Shown: in pieces, positions 9,498 through 17,857 of the stretch | Layout: each line of letters begins with the position of its first letter | Position numbering within the stretch: position 1 is the stretch's first letter | Source: RUG11783 sp964599695 | GTDB taxonomy: Bacteria; Bacillota; Clostridia; Oscillospirales; Ruminococcaceae | Direction: 5' to 3' | Assembly: GCA_964599695.1 (NCBI GenBank) | Contig: CAZRGP010000006.1 | Location: forward strand, 1 to 64,000 | Length of the DNA: 64,000 bases | Made by a program: the position numbers and the translations under genes | The notes under the pieces: generated by a model | What the model saw: the letters and a program-made list of their open reading frames with translations, nothing else | Databases searched by the model: none | Told to the model about the DNA's origin: nothing

Positions 9498-9527
9498 TTG
9501 ACAACAAAAATCGCCGCGTTTTATATT
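9498..9527 (+). promoter_or_regulatory. sigma-A type promoter of the FliB-like gene
   Basis: TTGACA (9498-9503), an 18-base spacer and TATATT (9522-9527). The start codon follows about 45 bases downstream, with AGGAGG in between. Confidence 0.75.
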
Positions 9528-9571
9528 TTCTTCGTTAACGATTTAGATCATTAAAGTGAGGAGGATATGCG

Positions 9572-10624
9572 ATGGATCTTGCCGGGACTTTTCTGGTTCC
9601 TGACTTTTATACAACCTTTCGCTGCAAATGCGGTGACTGCCGCATGAGCTGCTGCGAAGGATGGGATATCAATATCTCCCAGCAGGAATACTTTGAACTC
9701 CTCGGACTTGAAACATCCGAAGAGCTTCAGTCCCGCATCTCCAGGTCGTTCTACATCCAACGGGGAGCCACACCCGATCACTATGCCACACTGAATCACG
9801 ACTGGCTGGGAAGATGTCCCCTACGCGGTGAAGACGGACTTTGCATGTTGCAGGTGGAACAGGGCGAGAAAGCCATACCGACCATCTGCAGGTTATATCC
9901 GAGAAGCATACGCTCCGAACTGTCCGAGGCCACGCTTTCCAACAGCTGTGAGGGGATCGTCGAACTTCTTCTCAAAAGATCCACCCCCATTCGTTTCGTA
10001 TCGGAGACGCTTCCCTACGCTTCAACAGGATGGGAAAGGCCTGACCGTTTCGCACTTCGAATGCAGTGCATCGGAATGATCCAGGATCGGAGATCTTCTC
10101 CGAAAGAGAGCATCCTCGCTATGGGAAATCTTTTGTGCGGATGCGCCGAAGGGAATCGCTCATTTGAGGATAATCTCAATGCACTTTTCCCTTTCTGTGA
10201 CCTCTACGCTGAGATCAGCCCAAGTCTGACGGACTACTGTATCAAGGCAAAAGAGTCCTTGACCGGGATCCGGGAAGAAGAATACCGGCGGATCTGCGTC
10301 GAACTTTCCTCCCACTACCCGCACATTGAACAAACGATGGAGAACCTCATCGTAAACCATCTGTTTTACGAGAAGTTCCCTTACTCCGAAACAAGAGAAA
10401 ATGAAGAGGAGGAGTACATCAGTCTTTGCGGCCTCATCGCCTTTCTGGATCTGCTCATCGCGGGCAATGCAGAGAGCATGGTCTCGCAGGAAGCTCTGGT
10501 GGATCTTCTCTCCCGGGCATTCCGCATGATCGAGCACACCTCCTTCCACTACAACGCTCATCTTCTCCTCTCCGAAGCAGGATATGACACGCCGGGAGAT
10601 GCGATGTGCCTAATCGCTCTTTAA
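9572..10624 (+). CDS. FliB/YkgJ-like cysteine-cluster protein (putative lysine-N-methylase)
   Basis: This 350-residue protein begins with LVPDFYTTFRCKCGDCRMSCC; the cysteines C18, C20, C23, C27 and C28 form the cluster typical of the FliB/YkgJ family. A second cysteine set (RCPLRGEDGLCML near 90, and TICRLYPR) follows. FliB methylates lysines of flagellin in Salmonella, but most Clostridia homologues are simply annotated as flagellin lysine-N-methylase, with no proven substrate. No flagellar gene is present in this window, so the substrate is open. The ATG has GAGGAG in front and its own promoter upstream. Confidence 0.75.
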   Translation: MDLAGTFLVPDFYTTFRCKCGDCRMSCCEGWDINISQQEYFELLGLETSEELQSRISRSFYIQRGATPDHYATLNHDWLGRCPLRGEDGLCMLQVEQGEKAIPTICRLYPRSIRSELSEATLSNSCEGIVELLLKRSTPIRFVSETLPYASTGWERPDRFALRMQCIGMIQDRRSSPKESILAMGNLLCGCAEGNRSFEDNLNALFPFCDLYAEISPSLTDYCIKAKESLTGIREEEYRRICVELSSHYPHIEQTMENLIVNHLFYEKFPYSETRENEEEEYISLCGLIAFLDLLIAGNAESMVSQEALVDLLSRAFRMIEHTSFHYNAHLLLSEAGYDTPGDAMCLIAL

Positions 10625-10640
10625 AACCATTCTTAAAAGA

Positions 10641-10665
10641 ATAAGGGCATCCCGGATGCCCTTAT
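10641..10665. terminator. Bidirectional terminator
   Basis: ATAAGGGCATCC (10641-10652) and GGATGCCCTTAT (10654-10665) pair perfectly. T-rich tails occur on both sides. It ends the convergent FliB-like gene and malQ. Confidence 0.88.
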
Positions 10666-10667
10666 TT

Positions 10668-12218
10668 TTAATGTTCTGTTTTTTCTTTGACGGAGGTGTC
10701 CTTGTCCTTCCCGTCGGTTTCCTTTGTCTTTCTCGGTTCACATCTCTGATACAGGAGCGTCTCTTCGTAGATCCTGTCTGCCAGTTCCTCGGTAAGCATT
10801 CCGGGCTTCAGCCGCCATGTCCAGTTTCCTCCGGCAGTACCGGGTGTATTGATCCTGCCCTCAGACCCGATTCCCAGATAATCCTGCATCTGGGCAATGA
10901 ACAGATCGGAAACAGAAGCCATTCCTGCCCGCATCATCGCTGCAGCCAACTCTTTTACGGATCCTGCCCCGAGATACGCGCAGGCATGCCCGATCTCTTT
11001 TTTGTCATGGGAACGGATCCATCCTGCCAGTGTGTCATTGTCATGTGTTCCCACATAGCAAAGGCTGTTTCTCACATGATTATGAGGCAGATATTCACTG
11101 TATGAATCCACGCTCCACGCGAATTCCAAAACCTTCATCCCCGGCCAACCGGATTCCTTCAGCAGTTCGGCGACCTCCGGCGTGATGACTCCGAGATCCT
11201 CTGCAATGAACTTCAGTCCGACAAACCAGTTATTAAGGATATTGACCAGTTTCTTCCCCGGTCCTTTCACCCACTTTCCGGTCCGCGCCGTCTTCGCATC
11301 CGCGGGAACGGACCAATAGCTCTCCAGGCCACGGAAATGGTCAAAGCGGACCATATCATACCTCCTGGCTGCACCGTCGATCCGCCGGATCCACCAGCCG
11401 AATCCGTCCTTCTCCATCCGATCCCAGTCGTACAGCGGGTTGCCCCACAGTTGTCCGTCATCGGAAAACGCGTCCGGAGGGACACCGGCGACACGAACCG
11501 GATTGTTTTTCTCATCCAGCTGGAAGAAGTAAGGTTCCGCCCATACGTCCGCTGAATCCAACGCCACATAGATCGGAATATCCCCGATGATGGAAACGCC
11601 TTTTTCGTGAGCATACTTCTTCAAAGCGTTCCATTGCCTGTCGAAGAGGAACTGAACAAACGCATAGAAGAAGATGTCGTCGCTCAGCATGTCGGAGTAT
11701 CTCTCAACTGCATCCGAACGATGCATGCGGAGATCCTCGTCATCCCACTCCACCCAGCTTTTCATTCCGAAATAAGCTTTAAAAGCCATGAACTGGGCGT
11801 AAGAAGTGACCCATCCATTCTCTCTCAGAAACGCGTCAAAATCCCGGCCGTATTTCTCCCGGCCCCGTTTAGCAGCGATCCTGAGCACAGGGAATCTCCC
11901 GTTAAAGATCGTCCCGTAATCAACATGCTCCGCATCCTCTCCCCAACTGCAGGAAAGGATCTCCTCCCCGGTGAGAAGTCCGTCCTCCACCAGAAGATCA
12001 AGATCTATTAAGTAAGGATTTCCCGCGAAGACCGAAAAGCTCTGATAGGGAGAGTCCCCATAGCTCGTGGGGCCGATCGGAAGGACCTGCCACCAGCTCT
12101 GTCCGGCTCTGTGGAGGAAATCCACGAAATCGTATGCAGCCTTTCCCAGCGTACCAATGCCGTACGGGGACGGCAAAGAAGAGACCGGTAACAGTATACC
12201 GCTGCTTCTCTTGAGCAT
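10668..12218 (-). CDS. malQ: 4-alpha-glucanotransferase (amylomaltase, GH77)
   Basis: MalQ transfers glucan segments between maltodextrins in the cytoplasm. The 516-residue protein starts with SSGILLPVSSLPSPYGIG, the hallmark N-terminus of the family, and carries IGDIPIYVALDSADVWA (near 215), VRFDHFRGL (near 288), AEDLG (near 335) and GTHDNDTLAGW (near 378), which hold the GH77 catalytic Asp/Glu/Asp set. The last 30 residues are a charged Lys/Glu/Asp tail not typical of the family. The ATG has AGGAGG upstream. It follows rlmH by about 50 bases and may be in the same transcript. Confidence 0.95.
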   Translation of the reverse strand: MLKRSSGILLPVSSLPSPYGIGTLGKAAYDFVDFLHRAGQSWWQVLPIGPTSYGDSPYQSFSVFAGNPYLIDLDLLVEDGLLTGEEILSCSWGEDAEHVDYGTIFNGRFPVLRIAAKRGREKYGRDFDAFLRENGWVTSYAQFMAFKAYFGMKSWVEWDDEDLRMHRSDAVERYSDMLSDDIFFYAFVQFLFDRQWNALKKYAHEKGVSIIGDIPIYVALDSADVWAEPYFFQLDEKNNPVRVAGVPPDAFSDDGQLWGNPLYDWDRMEKDGFGWWIRRIDGAARRYDMVRFDHFRGLESYWSVPADAKTARTGKWVKGPGKKLVNILNNWFVGLKFIAEDLGVITPEVAELLKESGWPGMKVLEFAWSVDSYSEYLPHNHVRNSLCYVGTHDNDTLAGWIRSHDKKEIGHACAYLGAGSVKELAAAMMRAGMASVSDLFIAQMQDYLGIGSEGRINTPGTAGGNWTWRLKPGMLTEELADRIYEETLLYQRCEPRKTKETDGKDKDTSVKEKTEH

Positions 12219-12270
12219 CTTGTTGTCCTCCTAATTTCCGAAAACATAGTGATCCCGTACGGGATACGGT

Positions 12271-12753
12271 TCACTTATGATATCTCATTCCCTGATTGAT
12301 CGTTTCCGCGCAGTAGATCTGCTCCATCAGGATCATTCGCGCCATTTGGTGCGGGAACGTCATGCGGCTCATGGAGAGGCGCAGATCACAAGCCTTTTTC
12401 ACCTCTTCCGACAATCCGGCGGAACCGCCGATCACGAAAATGATCCTGGACGATTCGTTTTTCGCGTCCCGCAGCAGAAGAGCCAGATCTTCCGAAGAAT
12501 ACTGCTTACCTTCCACACACAGTGCAGCCTTTCTCGCTTTCGGATACTCCGAAAGGACCTTGAGCAGCTGCTCCCCCTCCTTCCGGACCGCTTCCTCCCG
12601 TCTGGCGTCGGTATCCTCCGCCACCTTATGCTCCGGTATCTCGGTGACGATCACCTTGTCAAAGGCTCCCAGTCTCTTCTGGTATTCCTCCAGACCGGAC
12701 TGAAACCATTTCTGTGACATCTTCCCAACGCACAGGATCTGTACCGTCAGCAT
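12271..12753 (-). CDS. rlmH: 23S rRNA (pseudouridine1915-N3)-methyltransferase RlmH
   Basis: RlmH is a SPOUT methyltransferase that modifies helix 69 of 23S rRNA in assembled ribosomes. All 160 residues match the family: N-terminal QILCVGKM, the SAM-binding knot with FVIGGSAGL (near 105), and the ending MRMILMEQIYCAETINxGxxYHK-like tail. Its ATG lies inside the last codons of the walJ-like gene (7-base overlap), with GGAT as ribosome-binding site, so the two are coupled. walJ and rlmH are neighbours in many Bacillota. Confidence 0.96.
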   Translation of the reverse strand: MLTVQILCVGKMSQKWFQSGLEEYQKRLGAFDKVIVTEIPEHKVAEDTDARREEAVRKEGEQLLKVLSEYPKARKAALCVEGKQYSSEDLALLLRDAKNESSRIIFVIGGSAGLSEEVKKACDLRLSMSRMTFPHQMARMILMEQIYCAETINQGMRYHK

Positions 12754-13544
12754 TCCTGTATCCTCCAGATCTTGCTCGGAGCAAACCGGGGAGCGGAATA
12801 AACTTCACAGCATCCGTCCGCCAGTTCGTTGTTCTCGAATGCGCCGTAGACCATGGTCTCCGCTACAGCGGGAGTATTGTTCTCTTCCGAAAGGTGCATC
12901 AGCACCAGATGCTTCATGCCGGTGTTAACGAGACGGACTGCCGTGCTGGCACATTCCCTGTTGCTCAGGTGTCCCTGAGGCCCGGCGATCCTCGCCTTCA
13001 GAGCGGCGGGATATCTGCCGTTACGCAGCATCATCTCATCATAGTTCGATTCCAGAGCGACCAGCTGGCAATCGGAAAGGTAACGGAAAACGGAATCCTC
13101 CATCTTCCCGATATCGGTGGCGATCGCGACCCGTCCGGTTCCCTTCTCGATCCGGAACCCACAGCATGTCCGGCTGTCGTGAGATGTGGAGAAAGGTGTA
13201 ACGGCAAAAGAGCCGATCCGTATCGTACGTTCCGGGATCAGGACCCCGACATCGATACCGTCCGCTACCAGCCCCCTGGATTCAAGATATTCCTTTGTCT
13301 CCGCAGTTCCGTAAACCGGCACAGGATAATTCTTGGTGAAGATCTGCAGACCGCCGATGTGATCGCTGTGCTCATGTGTGACCAGGATCGCATCCAGTTT
13401 GCTGGCAGCAAGCCCCACCTCTCCCAGTGCGAAGATCGTCTTCTTGCAGCTGGCGCCCATATCGATCATGATCGCGGTCTCTTCATCCCATACAACTGTG
13501 CTGTTTCCGGAACTACCGCTGTATAATGTGGCAAAATGTATCAT
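12747..13544 (-). CDS. walJ: MBL-fold metallohydrolase, WalJ/YycJ type
   Basis: This 265-residue metallo-beta-lactamase fold protein has the metal motif H57-E-H59-S-D61-H62 and the YycJ-typical start FATLYSGSSGNST. YycJ/WalJ has been linked to DNA repair and cell-wall coordination and is usually coded near walRK. Here the walRK genes are absent from the window, but rlmH, the usual partner, follows with overlap. The ATG at 13544 is chosen for its AAGGTG site; a GTG two codons earlier sits in that site. A hairpin separates it from murA upstream. Confidence 0.88.
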   Translation of the reverse strand: MIHFATLYSGSSGNSTVVWDEETAIMIDMGASCKKTIFALGEVGLAASKLDAILVTHEHSDHIGGLQIFTKNYPVPVYGTAETKEYLESRGLVADGIDVGVLIPERTIRIGSFAVTPFSTSHDSRTCCGFRIEKGTGRVAIATDIGKMEDSVFRYLSDCQLVALESNYDEMMLRNGRYPAALKARIAGPQGHLSNRECASTAVRLVNTGMKHLVLMHLSEENNTPAVAETMVYGAFENNELADGCCEVYSAPRFAPSKIWRIQEC

Positions 13545-13558
13545 ACTCACCTTTAATA

Positions 13559-13581
13559 GGGCGAAGGTAAATCCTTCGCCC
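13559..13581 (-). terminator. Hairpin between murA and the walJ-like gene
   Basis: GGGCGAAGG (13559-13567) pairs with CCTTCGCCC (13573-13581). On the minus strand it is followed by TATTAAAGG, only weakly T-rich, so it may attenuate rather than stop murA transcription. Confidence 0.5.
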
Positions 13582-13585
13582 TTCG

Positions 13586-14875
13586 TTATGCTTCTTTTTC
13601 GATGATCTGAGGCTCACGATCCTCGATCCGCTCGATGTCCGCCCCGAGGGCTTTCAGTTTTCCGACAAAGTCCTCGTATCCGCGGTCGATATAATCCACA
13701 CCGCGCACTTCCGTTGTCCCGTCTGCACAGAGTCCTGCGATGACCATCGCTGCTCCTGCGCGCAGATCCGTGGACATCACGGGAGCTCCTGACAGGGAAT
13801 TCACTCCGGAGATCACAGCTGTCTTACCATCGACCGAAAAATGGGCGCCCATCCTGCGAAGTTCATCCGCATAGCGGAAGCGGTTGCTCCATATCCCCTC
13901 CTGGATCACCGACGTTCCTTCCGCCAGAGCAAGCAGCACGCTCACCTGAGGGGTCATATCGGTGGGGAATCCCGGGTGGGGCATCGTCCTGAGGTTGGTC
14001 GCGAGGAGAGGACCATGGCGCTTCACGTACGCGCACTCCTCATCGAGAGTGATCTCTCCGCCCATCTCCCGGATCCGTGACACTATGGTCTCGAGATGCT
14101 TCGGGGTTATGTTGTCGATCTCCACATCACCGCCGGTAGCGACTGCCGCAGCGATAAATGTTCCTGCCTCGATCTGGTCCGGAATGATCGGGTATTCCAC
14201 GCCACGGAGATGTTTGACTCCGTTGATCTTGATCACATCGGTACCCGCTCCGCGGATATCCGCGCCCATCATATTCAGGATGTTGGCGACATCCACCACG
14301 TGCGGTTCCTTAGCCACGTTCTGAAGGATCGTTCTGCCCTCCGCCTTGCACGCGGCGAGCATCGCATTGATCGTAGCGCCGACCGAAACGATATCAAAGA
14401 TGATCTGCGCACCTTTCATCCCGCTTCCCGCGTCACAGTAGACCATCCCGTGTTCAACTTCGCAGTTACATCCGAGAGCGGTAAAAGCCTTCAGGTGCTG
14501 ATCGATGGGACGCGCTCCCAGGTTACAGCCTCCGGGCAGCGCCACTGCTGCCTTTCCGAAACGGGAAAGCATGGCGCCGAGAAAATAGTAGCTCGCACGC
14601 ATCCGTCTGGCTTCCTCATGCTCGATCACAGAGGATACCAGTCCGCGTCCGTCGAGGTAATACTCGTGCTTCCCTGTCATCCGAACTTCCACGCCCATGC
14701 TCTCCATGATCTCGAGCAGGATATGGACGTCACTGATGTCAGGCACATTCTGAATGGTACAGGGTCCTTCCGCCATAATGGTAGCAGGAAGTATGGCGAC
14801 CGCAGCGTTCTTTGCCCCGCCTATCTGTACTTTACCGCGAAGAGGGATCCCCCCATGAATCACAAGTTTTTCCAA
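13586..14875 (-). CDS. murA: UDP-N-acetylglucosamine 1-carboxyvinyltransferase
   Basis: MurA carries out the first committed step of peptidoglycan synthesis, adding enolpyruvate to UDP-GlcNAc. The 429-residue protein has the N-terminal GGAKNAAVAILPA loop and the catalytic cysteine C117 in LPGGCNLGARPID, so the enzyme should be fosfomycin-sensitive. The TTG at 14875 is chosen since GAGG lies 8 bases upstream and it yields the family-typical MEKLVIHGG start; a TTG two codons earlier is too close to that site. It lies directly downstream of the M23 endopeptidase gene. Confidence 0.96.
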   Translation of the reverse strand: MEKLVIHGGIPLRGKVQIGGAKNAAVAILPATIMAEGPCTIQNVPDISDVHILLEIMESMGVEVRMTGKHEYYLDGRGLVSSVIEHEEARRMRASYYFLGAMLSRFGKAAVALPGGCNLGARPIDQHLKAFTALGCNCEVEHGMVYCDAGSGMKGAQIIFDIVSVGATINAMLAACKAEGRTILQNVAKEPHVVDVANILNMMGADIRGAGTDVIKINGVKHLRGVEYPIIPDQIEAGTFIAAAVATGGDVEIDNITPKHLETIVSRIREMGGEITLDEECAYVKRHGPLLATNLRTMPHPGFPTDMTPQVSVLLALAEGTSVIQEGIWSNRFRYADELRRMGAHFSVDGKTAVISGVNSLSGAPVMSTDLRAGAAMVIAGLCADGTTEVRGVDYIDRGYEDFVGKLKALGADIERIEDREPQIIEKEA

Positions 14876-14890
14876 AAGCAATTACCTCTC

Positions 14891-16660
14891 TTAACCATAC
14901 AACCACGGAGCGGGGTCGACCCTTCCGTTATAACCGCCACCGATACGCACCTCGAAGTGCAGGTGGCTTCCCGTCGAATAGCCTGTGGAACCCATCAATC
15001 CGATCAGCTGGCCTTTGGCGACGACTTCACCGACCTCCACCAGTCTCTGATTCATATGTCCGTAAAGCGTGGCGATTCCGTTCTGGTGGTCGATAATGAC
15101 ATATCTTCCATATCCGACTGTCGTATCCTGCGAGACGATGACGACACCGCTGTCCGCAGCATAGATCGGTGTGTTGTAGGAGTTCCAGATATCCATTCCG
15201 CCATGTCCGTTGCCGAATCCTCTGGAGATTCCGCCTCCGGGGCCGGTCGGCCAGACAAAGGATCCGGTTCCGACGCCTGAACCGCCTCCGGCACCGTTGG
15301 TTCCGATGACGATCTCCTGATTGACCGGTTCCTTGGTGATCTCCTCATTGACGACAGACCTGGAGACCTCCACGCCGTTTTCGTAGACGATCTCGGTAGT
15401 GATCGTTTTCTCGCCGTCCTGTCCGACGGAACTGTACCAGAAATATCCGGCGTTGAACCTGCTGTCCCTCGTGACCACAGACTTAAACGGGATCCGCTCG
15501 GTGCGCACCTGTGTCCTCGTTGTCTTGACTGTAATGACGGACTGATCCTCCGCGACCAACAGTCTCACGTCGTCCTCTATGGTATCTTTTATGATCTGTT
15601 CGGGATTGAGCGCGATCAGCTGATCGACCGTGATCCCGTTCCTCGAAGCGATCAGCGCGGTCTCATCGCCGCGTTTCGCGTCGTAATAGATATCCTGCGT
15701 CTCAGAAGAATTGACCAGTGCATCCAGGGTGTCGAAGGACTCCACCGTGCTGGCCGGATAGACGCCGGGAACAAGCTCCACCTCTCTGGAGAACTTCACC
15801 GTCACGTCGTCTCCCAGAGATGAAGCAAATTCTATATAAGGTTCAATGACCGCGTCAAGGTCTTCCTTCAGCAGGTCGCCCGCTGTGGTAGCTCCGTAGA
15901 ACTGCCCCCCGACATAAAGGCCTGTCGCCTCCACGATCTCCATTCCGGAGGAAGACAGCAGCCGGTTTGCCAGGGTATCCTGAGAGGAAAGCTCCGCCGG
16001 CGAGACCACCGCCATGGTAAGGTTCGCCTTCGGCGTCCACTTCTCCTCACCTACACGAACCAGCCTGCTGTCGATGATATCAACTGCAGAGTCATATACG
16101 CTCTCATCCGAAACGAATCCGATCTGTTGTCCGTTGTAGGAAACGCGTATCGCGTAGTTCAGGGAGAGCACGGTCCTCACCGTAAGCACACACAGCACAC
16201 CGCATGCAGCGGGAAGCACATAACTGAGGAACCGCTCGATCATGTATTTGTTCCTTGCCCAGCCATACCGGAAAAAGGCAGCGACCCTAGCCCGTATCAT
16301 CCGGAAAGGAAGCCCTTTCATCTCCTTCAGGATAGCAAAAAGGCCCTTTACGCTCCTGTAAGCCTTGATGAATGGGTTAAACAGATCCGCCGATACGTGG
16401 AGAAGCCCGGTGTAGACCAGGATCCAGAGTCTCTTCAGCCAGTTCAGGATCCTGTTCCCGACCGCCCGTGCTCCGTGACGGATGCTGCGCCAGATATGCT
16501 TTTCCTCTCTTTCGATCGACGCACCGATCACATAGAAAAAATCACCGATATTCGCACGAACATGCTTGTAGATGCGTGAAAGCGGGACCCTCTGCCTTCT
16601 GTGATAGCCGGATGCCCTGTTGTATGAAATATGATTCAGTTTTCCGATCGTATAAGCCAC
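14891..16660 (-). CDS. LysM/G5/M23 cell-wall endopeptidase with a long basic N-terminal extension
   Basis: This 589-residue protein carries, in order: a basic region of about 140 residues, a transmembrane segment (about 143-165), an extracellular region, a LysM-like motif (LIASRNGITVDQLIALNP near 335), a G5 domain (about 365-440), a Gly-rich linker and an M23 peptidase domain. The zinc residues are H486, D490 and H568, with H535 and H566 also present, so the peptidase should be active on peptidoglycan cross-bridges. The start is GTG at 16660 with a distant GAAGG. It lies just upstream of murA, so cell-wall synthesis and hydrolysis share a transcript. Confidence 0.88.
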   Translation of the reverse strand: MAYTIGKLNHISYNRASGYHRRQRVPLSRIYKHVRANIGDFFYVIGASIEREEKHIWRSIRHGARAVGNRILNWLKRLWILVYTGLLHVSADLFNPFIKAYRSVKGLFAILKEMKGLPFRMIRARVAAFFRYGWARNKYMIERFLSYVLPAACGVLCVLTVRTVLSLNYAIRVSYNGQQIGFVSDESVYDSAVDIIDSRLVRVGEEKWTPKANLTMAVVSPAELSSQDTLANRLLSSSGMEIVEATGLYVGGQFYGATTAGDLLKEDLDAVIEPYIEFASSLGDDVTVKFSREVELVPGVYPASTVESFDTLDALVNSSETQDIYYDAKRGDETALIASRNGITVDQLIALNPEQIIKDTIEDDVRLLVAEDQSVITVKTTRTQVRTERIPFKSVVTRDSRFNAGYFWYSSVGQDGEKTITTEIVYENGVEVSRSVVNEEITKEPVNQEIVIGTNGAGGGSGVGTGSFVWPTGPGGGISRGFGNGHGGMDIWNSYNTPIYAADSGVVIVSQDTTVGYGRYVIIDHQNGIATLYGHMNQRLVEVGEVVAKGQLIGLMGSTGYSTGSHLHFEVRIGGGYNGRVDPAPWLYG

Positions 16661-16698
16661 GAACTATATAAAGACCTTCTTTAGGCGTAATTACAGTG

Positions 16699-16707
16699 AT
16701 TATAACA
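16699..16707 (-). promoter_or_regulatory. Extended -10 promoter for the M23-murA operon
   Basis: The minus strand reads TGTTATAAT (complement of 16699-16707), a TGn-extended -10 about 40 bases before the GTG. No good -35 is present. Confidence 0.6.
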
Positions 16708-16780
16708 TAAATAATTGTCTATTTCATCCTCTGCGCTGCATCACAGCATTCCGCGCCGTTCACTTATATCCAAAAGAAAA

Positions 16781-16806
16781 GCGGACAGGAGCGAATTCCT
16801 GTCCGC
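16781..16806 (-). terminator. Rho-independent terminator after the divIC-like gene
   Basis: GCGGACAGG (16781-16789) pairs with CCTGTCCGC (16798-16806). The minus-strand tail is TTTTCTTTTGG. Confidence 0.88.
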
Positions 16807-16820
16807 AGCGTATTCGTCAC

Positions 16821-17150
16821 TCAATCATTAAAACCGTAGATATCCTCAAAAACGCGTTCACCGACCGCAGCGTAGCCGAGTTTTTCCCGGGCTATGCGCT
16901 CGATGACTTCTTCGTCTGTTCCGTTAAGGATACGAACAAGCTCATCGTTCTCCTGTTTTGCGAGTTCGATGTCGCTCATCACCGCAGCGAGTTTTTCCTC
17001 CTGCTGATGAAGTCTCCATCTCACAGAGATCACAGCGATCAGCAAATAGACACAGACCACTGAGAGGATCGTAAGAACGACCTTCCTGCGAAACTCTTTT
17101 GCCTGCTGCGCTTTCGCTTCGAGTGTTGCGTTTTGTTTCTTTACAGCCAC
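16821..17150 (-). CDS. divIC: Septum formation initiator, DivIC/FtsB type
   Basis: This 109-residue bitopic protein has a basic N-terminus, one transmembrane helix (about residues 23-42), then a coiled coil rich in Glu/Gln and the FtsB/DivIC ending EVIERIAREKLGYAAVGERVF. DivIC stabilises the FtsL/DivIB divisome subcomplex. The GTG at 17150 fits a GAAGGA 9 bases upstream; a TTG at 17171 is also in frame but sits only 5 bases after the rqcP stop. Position directly after rqcP is the conserved place of divIC in Bacillota, which supports the name. Confidence 0.88.
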   Translation of the reverse strand: MAVKKQNATLEAKAQQAKEFRRKVVLTILSVVCVYLLIAVISVRWRLHQQEEKLAAVMSDIELAKQENDELVRILNGTDEEVIERIAREKLGYAAVGERVFEDIYGFND

Positions 17151-17176
17151 GAATCCATATCCTTCCTTCAAGACAA

Positions 17177-17416
17177 CTATAACATCCGATACATGGTCTT
17201 TGCCATATCTTTTGCCTGATTTTCCTGAATTGAAGTTACCTCGAACCGGGTCACACCGTCCCCCATACGGATCTCAACGATATCCCCGATCTGAACGTTG
17301 TAGGATGCCCTGGCGACTCGACCGTTGACCGAGACTCTTTCTGCGTCACAGACTTCGTTCGCCACGGTACGCCTTTTGATGATCCTGCTGACTTTTAAAT
17401 ACTTATCCAATCTCAT
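17177..17416 (-). CDS. rqcP: S4-domain ribosome quality control protein RqcP
   Basis: This 79-residue protein consists of one S4 RNA-binding domain: MRLDKYLKVSRIIKRRT at the start and VNGRVARASYNVQIGD in the middle. RqcP (YabO) works with RqcH on stalled 50S subunits, supporting C-terminal alanine tailing. The position between hup and divIC is the usual one. The hup terminator lies between hup and this gene, so expression depends on readthrough or on a promoter I could not define. Confidence 0.92.
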   Translation of the reverse strand: MRLDKYLKVSRIIKRRTVANEVCDAERVSVNGRVARASYNVQIGDIVEIRMGDGVTRFEVTSIQENQAKDMAKTMYRML

Positions 17417-17430
17417 CTTTTAAAAAAGAA

Positions 17431-17450
17431 GCCCCAAGCTGACTTGGGGC
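17431..17450 (-). terminator. Terminator after hup
   Basis: GCCCCAAG (17431-17438) pairs with CTTGGGGC (17443-17450), with minus-strand tail TTCTTTTTTAAAA. It ends hup mRNA just before rqcP, so rqcP lies partly under attenuation. Confidence 0.88.
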
Positions 17451-17470
17451 CTCAGAAATCCTTGCTTCTA

Positions 17471-17743
17471 TTATTTAACAGCGTCTTTCAGAGCCTTGCC
17501 AGCTGTGAACTTGGGAACTCTTGTCTCCTTGACCTCGATTTTCTTGCCGGTGAAGGGGTTAAGAGCTGTACGGGCTGCACGATGCTTTGCCTCGAAGCTT
17601 CCGAAACCAACAACCTGTACCTTCTCGCCCTTTACGAGTGCTTCGGTGACGGCCTCAAAAGTAGCCTTGACTGCCTTCTCGGAATCCTTTTTGGTAAGTC
17701 CTGTTTTCTCAGCAACAAGTGCTACGAGTTCAGTCTTTGTCAT
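17471..17743 (-). CDS. hup: DNA-binding protein HU
   Basis: This 90-residue histone-like protein begins MTKTELVALVAEKTGLTKK and contains the GFGSFEAKHRAAR signature (residues 46-58) and the beta-arm NPFTGKKI, followed by FTAGKALKD. The start has AAGGAG 9 bases upstream. HU compacts and bends DNA as a dimer. It is monocistronic in the main, with its own promoter and terminator. Confidence 0.97.
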   Translation of the reverse strand: MTKTELVALVAEKTGLTKKDSEKAVKATFEAVTEALVKGEKVQVVGFGSFEAKHRAARTALNPFTGKKIEVKETRVPKFTAGKALKDAVK

Positions 17744-17773
17744 GATGAAAATCTCCTTGTAATGTGTTTCTAA

Positions 17774-17802
17774 ATTATATGATACGATGAGCGCTATGCC
17801 AG
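17774..17802 (-). promoter_or_regulatory. Promoter of hup
   Basis: On the minus strand CTGGCA (complement of 17797-17802), a 17-base spacer and TATAAT (complement of 17774-17779). Confidence 0.7.
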
Positions 17803-17857
17803 CACACACAATCGTAAAATAACATCCTAATCGTTTAAAATATAAACTTTAACTATT

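Larger units (their letters stand above)
9257..9571. other. 315-base divergent intergenic region between rny and the FliB-like gene
   Basis: It holds two outward promoters (9340-9369 minus, 9498-9527 plus) and a 14-base palindrome, AGCTCCCGGAGCT with flanks (about 9304-9318), in the rny leader. I see no small open frame with a ribosome-binding site and no RNA gene. Confidence 0.6.
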
